Shown: one piece after another, positions 46,755 to 54,434 of the stretch | How positions within the stretch are numbered: the stretch's first letter is position 1 | Layout of the letters: every line of letters begins with the position of its first letter | Origin: Cryobacterium sp. BB307 | Lineage (GTDB): Bacteria > Actinomycetota > Actinomycetes > Actinomycetales > Microbacteriaceae | Direction of reading: 5' to 3' | Assembly (NCBI RefSeq): GCF_012274275.1 | Contig: NZ_JAANZA010000002.1 | Span: 620,001-684,000, forward strand | Length of the DNA: 64,000 nucleotides | Translations under genes and position numbers: made by a program | Notes under the pieces: model-generated | Database searches by the model: none | What the model saw: the letters and a program-made list of their open reading frames with translations, nothing else | Told to the model about the DNA's origin: nothing

Positions 46755-47431
46755 ACGCCATCCTGGACTGGATCCTGGCGACGGTCTCTTCCGTGCACCC
46801 GGCGGTGCGTACGCTGCTGGCCGGCCTGGCGATCATGCTCGAGACGTCGGTGCTGATCGGCTTGATAGTGCCAGGCGACTCCGTGGTGATCGTCGCGAGC
46901 ACCGCGATCAGCAACTGGTTGGAATACCTCTCGCTCATCCTGGTCGTCATCGGCGGCGCGCTCACCGGCGAGAGCATCGGCTTCGCCCTCGGCCGGTACT
47001 TCGGGCCGAAGATCCGGGACTCGCGGTTCGGCGGGTGGATCGGACGGGACAATTGGCGTCGCGCCGAGAACTACCTGGACAGGCGCGGCGGGATCGCGGT
47101 GTTCGTCTCGCGCTTCCTGCCCGTGCTGCACTCGCTCATCCCGCTGACCGTCGGCATGAGCTCGATGACCTACCGCAAGTTCATGACCTGGACCATCCCC
47201 GCCTGCGTCATCTGGGCCGTCGCCTACGCATCCGTCGGCTGGGCGGCTGCGGGGACTTACCGCGAGCTGTCCAAGCAGCTGCACTGGGCCGGCTACGTCT
47301 TCGTGGGCATCATCGCCCTGTTCCTGCTGCTGATCGTGGTCGTGAAGACCGTGCTGCAGCGCAGCCAGGCCAGGCACATGGAACGCCCGGGCGACGGCGA
47401 CGCCAACACCCTCGAGGACGCCGAGTCCTAG
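46751..47431 (+). CDS. DedA-family membrane protein
   Basis: 226 residues with about five hydrophobic segments. The family's motif near the start (ETSVLIGLIVPGDSVVI, with the Glu and Pro) and the reentrant FVSRFLPVLHSLIPLTVGMSSM with its conserved Arg are present. DedA proteins are probable lipid flippases recycling undecaprenyl phosphate or phosphatidylethanolamine. It starts with GTG 46751 overlapping the pabC stop. Its acidic tail (GDGDANTLEDAES) is not conserved. Its stop is five bases from the convergent binding-protein gene. Confidence 0.93.
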   Translation: MNAILDWILATVSSVHPAVRTLLAGLAIMLETSVLIGLIVPGDSVVIVASTAISNWLEYLSLILVVIGGALTGESIGFALGRYFGPKIRDSRFGGWIGRDNWRRAENYLDRRGGIAVFVSRFLPVLHSLIPLTVGMSSMTYRKFMTWTIPACVIWAVAYASVGWAAAGTYRELSKQLHWAGYVFVGIIALFLLLIVVVKTVLQRSQARHMERPGDGDANTLEDAES

Positions 47432-47436
47432 CGCGC

Positions 47437-48375
47437 TCAGTCGATGAGGTTGTTGTCCCTCAGCCAGTCCTCGGCGATCTGCTTCGAGCTCTGCTGCTCT
47501 GTGGTGCTGAGACCGTTCAGCCGGATCAGCTCGTCGGTGGTCAGCAGCGCGTTCACCTCGTTCAGCAGGTCGGCGATCTGGTCGGCGAGGTCCTGGCTCA
47601 CGATCGGCACGACGTTCTGCGCGAGAAACAGTCCCTCTGGGTCATCCAACGTCACGAACCCGCTGGTGGCAATGTCGGGGTCGGCCGAGTAGACGTCGCC
47701 CATGGTGATCTCACCGCTCTCGAGTGCAGCCTTGGTCAGCGGCCCGCCGCTGTCGCCGATCGCCGTGAACGACACCTCGACGCCGTAGGTCTCGAGCAGG
47801 CCGTCCGGCCCGTACGGGCGCTCGGCCAGCTCAGGATTGCCGCCGAGGATGATGGGCACGTCGACCCCGGCGAGGTCGGCCAGACTCGTCACGTCGTGCT
47901 CGTCTGAGAACTCCTGCGTCACGTTGTACGAGTCGGCGTCCTGCGCGTCCGCGCGATCCAGCGCGGTGAGGCCATCAGGGAGCGCGTCGGTGAGCTGTTG
48001 GTACACGGTGTCCGGATCGGTCCCGGAGCTGTCCGGGTCGAGGAACTGCAGCAGGTTTCCGGTGTACTCGGGGAAGACGTCCACTTCGCCGTTCTCCAGC
48101 GCCGGCCAGTACGCGTCGCGCTGGCCGATCTGGTAGCGGCGTTCGACAGTGAAGCCGGCGTTCTCGAGCACCTGCGCGTACAGCTCGGCGATGATCTCGT
48201 TCGAGTAGTACGCCTGCGAACCGACCACGATCGTCTCGCCGTCACCGGTGGCTCCCGGCCTCGGCTCGAGCGGGTTGCTCTGGCTGCACCCTGCGATGCC
48301 GAGCACCGCTGAAAGCGCGATCGCGGACAGCGCCAAGCGCTTCGGGCGGGCGGAGCTGGTCGTTGCTGTGAACAT
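47437..48375 (-). CDS. Osmoprotectant-type ABC transporter substrate-binding lipoprotein
   Basis: 312 residues of the OpuAC/OpuCC (type 2 binding protein) family. The lipobox has acylated Cys30 (LGIAGC). The mature part begins TIVVGSQAYYSNEIIAEL and contains DVFPEYTGNLLQFL and the domain-switch regions. It catches glycine betaine, choline, carnitine or proline betaine; the exact ligand cannot be told. GAGGTGA before ATG 48375 supports this start. Last gene of a four-gene importer operon (ATPase, permease, permease, binding protein). Confidence 0.92.
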   Translation of the reverse strand: MFTATTSSARPKRLALSAIALSAVLGIAGCSQSNPLEPRPGATGDGETIVVGSQAYYSNEIIAELYAQVLENAGFTVERRYQIGQRDAYWPALENGEVDVFPEYTGNLLQFLDPDSSGTDPDTVYQQLTDALPDGLTALDRADAQDADSYNVTQEFSDEHDVTSLADLAGVDVPIILGGNPELAERPYGPDGLLETYGVEVSFTAIGDSGGPLTKAALESGEITMGDVYSADPDIATSGFVTLDDPEGLFLAQNVVPIVSQDLADQIADLLNEVNALLTTDELIRLNGLSTTEQQSSKQIAEDWLRDNNLID

Positions 48376-48394
48376 GGCTTTCACCTCTCGTCCC

Positions 48395-49129
48395 TCACGC
48401 TCGTGAGGGTTCAACTGTCTCACGCGCCCTGTTCGGCCGCGCACTGATATTCCTGTGTTTGGCCGCAAGAACCCCGCGAGGAGTAGCGAGCCGTTCCAAC
48501 ACCGCGAACAGCGCATCCAGCAGCAGCGCGAGCGCGACGATGACGAGTGCCGCGCCGAGCATGACGTCGTACTGGCGCAGCGGTATCGCGGTGAAAATGT
48601 AGATCCCGAGCCCGCCGAGCCCGACGTAGGCGGCCAGCGTCGCTGTCGCCACGATCTGCAGGGCAGCGCTGCGCAGCCCACCGATCAGCAGCGGCAGGCC
48701 GATCGGGATCTCGACCTTCATCAGAATCTGCCACTCGGTCATCCCCATGGCTCGGGCCGCGTCCACCGTCTTGGGATCGACGGACTGCACTCCCGCGTAG
48801 GCGCCGGCGAGCACCGAGGGGACGCCGAGGACCACGAACACGATGATGGCCGCGACATCCGCTCGTGCCGGGCCGAGCAGCAGCGCCATGACGGTCAGCA
48901 GCCCGAGGGAGGGCAGGGCACGCGCAGCGCCGGACAGCGCCACCGCCACCTCGCGTCCCTTCCTCGTGTGCCCGATGTAGTAGCCGAGCGGGATCGCGAT
49001 GACAGCGGACACCAGCAGGGAGACGAACGTGTAATAGAGGTGCTCGCCGATCCGCACGGGCAGCGCGTTCGCTCCCTCGAGGCGCTCGGGTGAGAACAGC
49101 CAGGCGATCGCGTCCAGGAAGAGGTTCAC
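48395..49129 (-). CDS. Osmoprotectant ABC permease, second
   Basis: 244 residues, five to six membrane helices with the permease EAA-like segment DAARAMGMTEWQILMKVEIPIGLPLLIGGLR (broken here as DAARAMGMTEWQ and IPIGLPLLIGGLR). It resembles OpuCB/OpuCD permeases. Its start overlaps the other permease's stop by four bases. The last 25 residues are a charged tail. Confidence 0.92.
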   Translation of the reverse strand: MNLFLDAIAWLFSPERLEGANALPVRIGEHLYYTFVSLLVSAVIAIPLGYYIGHTRKGREVAVALSGAARALPSLGLLTVMALLLGPARADVAAIIVFVVLGVPSVLAGAYAGVQSVDPKTVDAARAMGMTEWQILMKVEIPIGLPLLIGGLRSAALQIVATATLAAYVGLGGLGIYIFTAIPLRQYDVMLGAALVIVALALLLDALFAVLERLATPRGVLAAKHRNISARPNRARETVEPSRA

Positions 49130-49806
49130 GCCGGAACCGCCGTGGTCACCGGAATCCGGCGGCGCGCGCGGGCGTCAAGGCGCGTCCACGGCAGCACCAG
49201 CCGGCCGAGCAGCACGAGCAGCCCGTCAAGGATGAGGGCGATCACCACGGTCATGACGATACCGGTGACGATCTCGACGATGATGCCGCGCTGCAGGCCG
49301 TTGGTGAACAGGAAGCCGAGGCTCCGCACGCCGACGAAGACACCGACCGTGACGAGACTCACCGTGCTGACTGCGACAACACGCAGGCCTGCGAGCAGCA
49401 CAGGACCGGCCAGCGGAAGCTCCACGGAGAAGAACCGCCGCCACGGCGAGTAGCCGACCGCGGTCGCCGATTCGCGGACGATCGGGTCGACTGATGCGAG
49501 GCCGTCGGCAACCGAGCGGGTCATGAGCGCGACGGCGTAGATGGTGAGCGCGATGAGCACGTTGAGTTCGCTCAGGAAGCTGATCCCGAGCAGCGGAGGC
49601 AGCAGCACGAACAACGCCAGCGACGGGATCGTGTAGAGCAGCCCGGCGAGGGTCAGGACGAGTCCGCGAGTCAGCTTGTACCGATAGGCGAGCCACCCGA
49701 GCGGTACCGACACGATGAACCCGAGGATGATCGGCGGAAGACTCAACCGCAGGTGCTCGACGGAGAGTTCTAGCACCAGGTCGAGGTTGTTCCACAGCCA
49801 GTTCAC
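49126..49806 (-). CDS. Osmoprotectant ABC permease, first
   Basis: 226 residues with six membrane helices and a permease loop (ESATAVGYSPWRRFFSVELP). It forms a heterodimer with the permease just downstream. Its start overlaps the ATPase gene's stop by four bases. The two permeases share about the same length and layout but differ in sequence, as in OpuCB/OpuCD pairs. Confidence 0.92.
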   Translation of the reverse strand: MNWLWNNLDLVLELSVEHLRLSLPPIILGFIVSVPLGWLAYRYKLTRGLVLTLAGLLYTIPSLALFVLLPPLLGISFLSELNVLIALTIYAVALMTRSVADGLASVDPIVRESATAVGYSPWRRFFSVELPLAGPVLLAGLRVVAVSTVSLVTVGVFVGVRSLGFLFTNGLQRGIIVEIVTGIVMTVVIALILDGLLVLLGRLVLPWTRLDARARRRIPVTTAVPA

Positions 49807-50630
49807 TCGCCGGGCTCCCCCTCCAGCAAGACACCCGCTGCGCGACCGTCGCGGTCGATGAGAACGGTGCGGCCATCGGTGTGAACCGCTCGCAGCGCGC
49901 GGCGGCCACGATCGGCACCGATGAAATCCGCCACGAAGTCGCTCGCCGGGTTGGCGAGGATCTCGGCCGGGCTGCCGACCTGCGCGATCCGGGCGCGCTG
50001 CTCGAGGATGACCACCTGATCGCCGAGCAGGAAGGCCTCGTCGATGTCGTGGGTGACGAAGACGATGGTCTTGGCGACTTGCCGTTGGATGCGGATGAGC
50101 TCCTGCTGCAGGTCGGCGCGCACGATCGGGTCGACCGCGCCGAATGGCTCGTCCATGAGCATGATGTTCGGGTCCACCGCGAGAGCCCGTGCCACACCGA
50201 CCCGCTGCTGCTGCCCTCCGGAGAGCTGACTGGGATAGCGATCGGCAAGCCCTCGGTCCAGGCCCACCGTGTCGAGCAGTTCCAGCGCACGCGCTCGCGC
50301 GTCGCGCTTCGACACGCCTTCCAGCAGCGGGACGGTCGTGATGTTGTCGACGACCTTGCGATGCGGCAGCAGCCCGGAATTCTGCAGCACGTAGCCGATT
50401 CGCCGCCGCAGCGGGACCGGCGCGACGCGCGCGATGTCCTCACCGTCGATCTCGATGGTCCCCGACGTCGGGTCGACCATCCGGTTGATCATGCGCAACA
50501 GCGTCGTCTTGCCGCTGCCGGACGAGCCGACGAGCACGGTGGTCCGCCGGGACGGCAATTCCAGGCTGAAGTCCTCGACGGCGATGGTGCCGTCAGGGAA
50601 GCGCTTCGAAACGGAGCGGAACTCGATCAT
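49803..50630 (-). CDS. Osmoprotectant ABC transporter ATP-binding protein
   Basis: 275 residues with Walker A GSSGSGKTT, Q-loop VLQNSGLLPH, signature LSGGQQQR, Walker B IMLMDEPFGAVDPIVR and H-loop VTHDIDEA. It is the OpuCA/ProV type, but it ends after about 235 residues of ATPase with a short tail, so the paired CBS domains that sense ionic strength in classic OpuA/OpuCA are missing. Osmotic activation must work another way or be absent. A 94-base gap follows the TetR gene upstream on the same strand. Confidence 0.93.
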   Translation of the reverse strand: MIEFRSVSKRFPDGTIAVEDFSLELPSRRTTVLVGSSGSGKTTLLRMINRMVDPTSGTIEIDGEDIARVAPVPLRRRIGYVLQNSGLLPHRKVVDNITTVPLLEGVSKRDARARALELLDTVGLDRGLADRYPSQLSGGQQQRVGVARALAVDPNIMLMDEPFGAVDPIVRADLQQELIRIQRQVAKTIVFVTHDIDEAFLLGDQVVILEQRARIAQVGSPAEILANPASDFVADFIGADRGRRALRAVHTDGRTVLIDRDGRAAGVLLEGEPGE

Positions 50631-50724
50631 CCTGCTGACGGCTCATTCCTCGTGTACGACCGGCGGTGTGACCAGTCCAACACTAAATAGAGCTACCGTC
50701 ATTCCCACGGGCGCCGAACGAGGA

Positions 50725-51354
50725 TCAGCTCTGCTTCGGCTCGCCGTAGTGGCCGACCAGGTACTCCCGCGCGACCCGCCGGGCCTCGCCGATGTAGGCG
50801 TCGTCCCCGGAACTCTCAAAGCTGAACGCCCGGGACAGCAGCGCGTCGACGATCGTGATGACCACCTCGAGGCGCATGCCGAGGTCCCCTTCGGGCAGCC
50901 CGTAGCGCGACACGAACACCGGGACGAGTTCGCGCACAACGCGGCTGGCACCGGTGTCAGCGCCCTCACGGGGGCGCAGGTCGATGACGTCACCGAAGCG
51001 CAGCGCGGCGAATGCCGGCTCTTCGCGGAACGAGGAGACGAAGTCGTCGATCACCGCGTCGAACGCATCCCACCAGGTGTCGTGCCCGGTGTCGGTCACG
51101 CTCGCCCTGACCTTCTCGGTGAAGCGATCGACGGCGCGGGCGCTGACCGCCTGAAGCACGGCAATGCGATCGGGAAAGTAGCGGTACACGGTGCCGATGG
51201 ATGCGCCGGCACGCTCGGCGACCATGGCGGTCGTCAGACGCTCATACCCCAGCGCATCGATGGCCGCCGCAGCGGCATCGAGCAGGCTTGCAAGTCGCGC
51301 GGTGCTTCTCGCTTGAACCGGTTCATTGCGTAGAAGTGCGGATGCGTCAAGCAC
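50725..51354 (-). CDS. TetR-family transcriptional regulator
   Basis: 209 residues. The helix-turn-helix (TTAMVAERAGASIGTVYRYFPDR) spans about residues 43-65, followed by a helical ligand domain. It lies upstream of, and in line with, the osmoprotectant importer, and may control it or itself; the App1-like gene lies on the other side in the opposite direction. Ligand unknown. Confidence 0.9.
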   Translation of the reverse strand: MLDASALLRNEPVQARSTARLASLLDAAAAAIDALGYERLTTAMVAERAGASIGTVYRYFPDRIAVLQAVSARAVDRFTEKVRASVTDTGHDTWWDAFDAVIDDFVSSFREEPAFAALRFGDVIDLRPREGADTGASRVVRELVPVFVSRYGLPEGDLGMRLEVVITIVDALLSRAFSFESSGDDAYIGEARRVAREYLVGHYGEPKQS

Positions 51355-51426
51355 TTGGACTCCCTGTGGATCGTGCGAATTCGGGGTAATCGCGGGTGGA
51401 ACTCAATTAGTTTCGAAATACTATCG

Positions 51427-51444
51427 CGCCCCCGTCAGGGGGCG
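51427..51444. repeat. Short GC-rich hairpin between TetR and App1 genes
   Basis: CGCCCCC (51427-51433), GTCA, GGGGGCG (51438-51444). It lies in the 202-base gap between the divergent TetR and App1-like genes, about 113 bases before the App1 start, and has no T-run. It may be a regulator site or a leader stem. The rest of the gap is relatively AT-rich (AATTAGTTTCGAAATACTAT), consistent with promoters. Confidence 0.4.
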
Positions 51445-51556
51445 TGTCACATACTCACACCTAGGACGTAAATCACGGGTATTTTTCAGGATACTGGTTT
51501 GGCAGCCCACCCGGCCGGTGCACGGCGACGCACCGGCCTCATGAAAGACTGGTCGA

Positions 51557-52621
51557 ATGAGTCGCCCCGTTCCAGCCTCCGACGACCGGTCGCCGGCCCC
51601 GGAAACTCCGCCCCGCCCCGGGTTCGCGGCTCGTCTCGAGGACCGATTCCACGCCTGGCGCGAACGGCGCGCACGGAAGCGCGGCCACACCCCGGTCGTC
51701 ATCCCGTACACCGGCTACGGCTCAGCCGGCTGGACTCGCGTGCTGTGCCGGGTGCTGCTCGCCAAGCCGTCGCCGCCGGTCGAGAATCCGCAGGCGCGCT
51801 ACAAGAAGATCCGCGGCTGGCGAAGCTTCACGAGTGTCTCCGTCAACGACGTCGACGTCATCATCACGATCGAGGGTGTCGAGCACCGCTTGCGCGCCGA
51901 CCGCGGCGGCATCGTCGACGCCGTGGTGCCGACCGAACTCAGCCCCGGCTGGCACACGGTCACCATCCGCACCGACGAATCGGAGACCGTCGACGCACCC
52001 GTCTTCATCGTGACTCCGGATGCCAGTGTCGGCATCATCTGCGACATCGACGACACGGTCATGGTGACGAGCCTCCCCCGCCCATTCCTGGCGGCCTGGA
52101 ACACCTTCGTGCTCGACGAGCATGCCAGGCGGCCGGTTCCCGGGATGGCCGTCCTGCTGGAGAAGCTCACCCGGGCGCACGAGGGCGCGCCGGTCATCTA
52201 CCTGTCGACCGGCGCCTGGAACGTGGCGCCGACCCTCAACCGCTTCCTGTCACGCAACCTGTACCCGGCCGGGCCGCTGCTGCTCACCGACTGGGGTCCG
52301 ACGCACGACCGCTGGTTCCGCAGCGGCCGAGCCCACAAGGAGCAGAGCCTGGGGCGGATCGCCGAGGAGTTCCCGAGCCTCCGCTGGATCCTGGTCGGCG
52401 ATGACGGCCAGCACGACGAGGAGATCTACGGCGAGTTCGCGGGTTCGCACCGGCAGAACGTCGCCGCCGTCGCCATCCGCCAGCTGACCGGCGGTGAGGC
52501 TGTGCTGGCCGGTGGGCGCAGCAAACCCGACGAGCACGAACCGGTCGAGTCGGTGCCGTGGGTGTACGCCGAGGACGGCGCCGGCCTCGCCGACCACTTC
52601 GAGTCGCTCGGCCTGCTTTAA
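51557..52621 (+). CDS. App1-like phosphatidate phosphatase (DUF2183)
   Basis: 354 residues. An N-terminal Arg-rich stretch (RFHAWRERRARKRG) comes first, then the DUF2183/App1 catalytic domain with the HAD-type DxDxT motif: Asp163, Asp165 and Thr167 in ICDIDDTVMV, and the later LVGDDGQHDEEIY carrying the acidic metal ligands, with Lys in HKEQSL. Yeast App1 dephosphorylates phosphatidic acid; bacterial versions are little studied. There are no membrane helices, so it likely sits at the membrane surface. The SIP-family gene starts 55 bases on. Confidence 0.87.
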   Translation: MSRPVPASDDRSPAPETPPRPGFAARLEDRFHAWRERRARKRGHTPVVIPYTGYGSAGWTRVLCRVLLAKPSPPVENPQARYKKIRGWRSFTSVSVNDVDVIITIEGVEHRLRADRGGIVDAVVPTELSPGWHTVTIRTDESETVDAPVFIVTPDASVGIICDIDDTVMVTSLPRPFLAAWNTFVLDEHARRPVPGMAVLLEKLTRAHEGAPVIYLSTGAWNVAPTLNRFLSRNLYPAGPLLLTDWGPTHDRWFRSGRAHKEQSLGRIAEEFPSLRWILVGDDGQHDEEIYGEFAGSHRQNVAAVAIRQLTGGEAVLAGGRSKPDEHEPVESVPWVYAEDGAGLADHFESLGLL

Positions 52622-52676
52622 CCGATTACCGTTGAGTGGCGGTTCTTCTTGCCGCCGCCTATCCCAGGAGTGTTCA

Positions 52677-53495
52677 TTGATTCAGCGCAGCCAACTCGTG
52701 CGCCACGACTTCGCCATCCGCGACCTCACCGTCTCGGCCGTGCGGGAACTCTCCCCCAGCTTCCGTCGCGTGACGCTCACCGGCGCTGACCTGGCCGGAT
52801 TCACCAGCCTCGGCGCCGGCGACCACAGCAAGGTCTTCTTCCCCGACCCGGCGAACGGCGACTACGCGGTGCCCGCCCTGACCGAGGATGGACTGCGGAT
52901 GCCGGATGCCGGCACCGTGATCATGCGCGACTACACGCCACGCGACTTCCGGGAACTGCCGGCCGAGCTGGACATCGACTTCTACCTGCACGGCGACGAC
53001 GGACCCGCATCCGCCTGGGCGGCGCGGGCCAGCGAGGGAGATCGTCTGGTCGTCGCCGGACCACGCGGATCCCACTTGCCGCCCACCGGGGCGGCACGGG
53101 TCGTGCTGCTCGGTGACGAGACCGCCCTGCCCGCGATCGCGCGCTGGATCGAGATCCTCCCGGAGCCGATCGAGGTGTTCGTCTTCGTCGAGTTGGGCAA
53201 CCAGTCGGATGCCGCCTACCTCGACCCCGACCACGTCCACCGGGCCCGCGTGGTCTGGCTCGGCAAGGGCGACGGCGGGCTCGAGCGCGCCATCCGGTCA
53301 CTGGATACGGCGGTCATCGGCGACGACACCTACTTCTGGGGTGCTGGCGACAGCGAATCGCTGCTTCCGGTGCGCCACTACCTGCGCCGCGAACTGGGCC
53401 TGCCGGTCACCCAGGTCAAGCTCACCGGCTATTGGAAGCCCGGTGTCGAGGCTCTCGACCACCACGCGCCGATCGACCCCACCGACCCCGACTGA
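52677..53495 (+). CDS. Siderophore-interacting protein (FAD/NAD(P)-dependent ferric reductase family)
   Basis: 272 residues: N-terminal FAD-binding barrel (VRELSPSFRRVTLTGADL, and YTPRDF) and a C-terminal SIP domain (GDETALPAIARWIE, EVFVFVELGN and AGDSESLLPVRHYLRRELG). Relatives such as ViuB reduce ferric siderophores in the cytoplasm to free iron. TTG 52677 is chosen since AGGAG stands eight bases upstream and the family start fits. No siderophore transporter is nearby. It is followed by a convergent hairpin shared with ku. Confidence 0.9.
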   Translation: MIQRSQLVRHDFAIRDLTVSAVRELSPSFRRVTLTGADLAGFTSLGAGDHSKVFFPDPANGDYAVPALTEDGLRMPDAGTVIMRDYTPRDFRELPAELDIDFYLHGDDGPASAWAARASEGDRLVVAGPRGSHLPPTGAARVVLLGDETALPAIARWIEILPEPIEVFVFVELGNQSDAAYLDPDHVHRARVVWLGKGDGGLERAIRSLDTAVIGDDTYFWGAGDSESLLPVRHYLRRELGLPVTQVKLTGYWKPGVEALDHHAPIDPTDPD

Positions 53496-53500
53496 CGGCC

Positions 53501-53517
53501 AGGGCGGAACACGCCCT
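53501..53517. terminator. Small bidirectional hairpin between the SIP gene and ku
   Basis: AGGGCG (53501-53506), GAACA, CGCCCT (53512-53517) between two convergent stops 20 bases apart. It overlaps the ku stop codon. No long T-run on either side. Confidence 0.5.
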
Positions 53518-54349
53518 AGCTCGCCGCCTTCTTCCCCTTCTTCGGCGCTGGCGCCTTCTTCTGGCCGCCGCGGGACTTCTCGACGCTCTTGCGCAGCGCC
53601 TCCATGAGGTCGAGCACCTCGCCGCCCTCCTCTTCGGCGGCCTGCCCGAAGGTCGCCTCGGTGTCGAGGGCGTCGCCCTCCTCGAGCTTGGCGTCGATCA
53701 GGGTCTTCAGCTGCTGCTGGTAGTCGTCGGTGAACTCGTCCGGGGTGAAGTCCGACGAGAACGAATCGACGAGCGCAGCCGACATCTCCCGCTCCTTCGC
53801 GGTGATCCGCGCCGGGTTCTCGAGCGACGGGAACTTCGCCTCCCGGATCTCGTCACCCCACAGCAGGGACTGCAGCATGAGAACACCCTCCCGCACCCGC
53901 AGCGCGCCCAGCTTGGTACGCTGCCGCAGCGCGAACGTGACGACGGCGGTGCGGTCGGTGTCCTCAAGGGTCTTCCGGAGCAGCTCGTACGCCTTGTTGG
54001 ATGAGCCGTCCGGCTCCAGGTAGTAGCTGCGGTCGAACATGATCGGGTCGATCTGGTCGGTGGGGACGAATTGCTCGACGCTGATCTCCCGGCTCTTCTC
54101 CGCCGGCAGCGCCTTGAAGTCCTCCTCGGTCAGGACCACGGTGCGTTCGCCGTCGTCGAAGGCCTTGTCGATGTCGCGGTACTGCACCACCCTGCCGCAC
54201 ACCTCGCAGCGGCGTTCGAACCGGATGCGCCCGCCGTCCTTGTTGTGCACCATGTGCAGCGAGACGTCGTGATCTTCGGTGGCGCTGTACAGCTTGACCG
54301 GCACGTTGACCAGCCCGAATGCGATGGAGCCCTTCCAGATCGATCTCAT
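53516..54349 (-). CDS. ku: Ku protein for non-homologous end joining
   Basis: 277 residues of the homodimeric bacterial Ku. It starts RSIWKGSIAFGLVNVPVKLYSATE, with the DNA-ring core following (SLHMVHNKDGGRIRFERRC and VPTDQIDPIMFDRSYYLEP). The Lys-rich C-terminal tail (GGQKKAPAPKKGKKAAS) matches the DNA-sliding and LigD-stimulating tail of actinobacterial Ku. It is divergent from ligD with 85 bases between, so both share one control region. Confidence 0.96.
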   Translation of the reverse strand: MRSIWKGSIAFGLVNVPVKLYSATEDHDVSLHMVHNKDGGRIRFERRCEVCGRVVQYRDIDKAFDDGERTVVLTEEDFKALPAEKSREISVEQFVPTDQIDPIMFDRSYYLEPDGSSNKAYELLRKTLEDTDRTAVVTFALRQRTKLGALRVREGVLMLQSLLWGDEIREAKFPSLENPARITAKEREMSAALVDSFSSDFTPDEFTDDYQQQLKTLIDAKLEEGDALDTEATFGQAAEEEGGEVLDLMEALRKSVEKSRGGQKKAPAPKKGKKAAS

Positions 54350-54434
54350 GTCACGCTCCTATCCACCTTTCAGTACAGCCGCGAACGCGAAGGCTTATCA
54401 AGGGATTTCCCAGTTACACGGCAAAGATTGAGCC

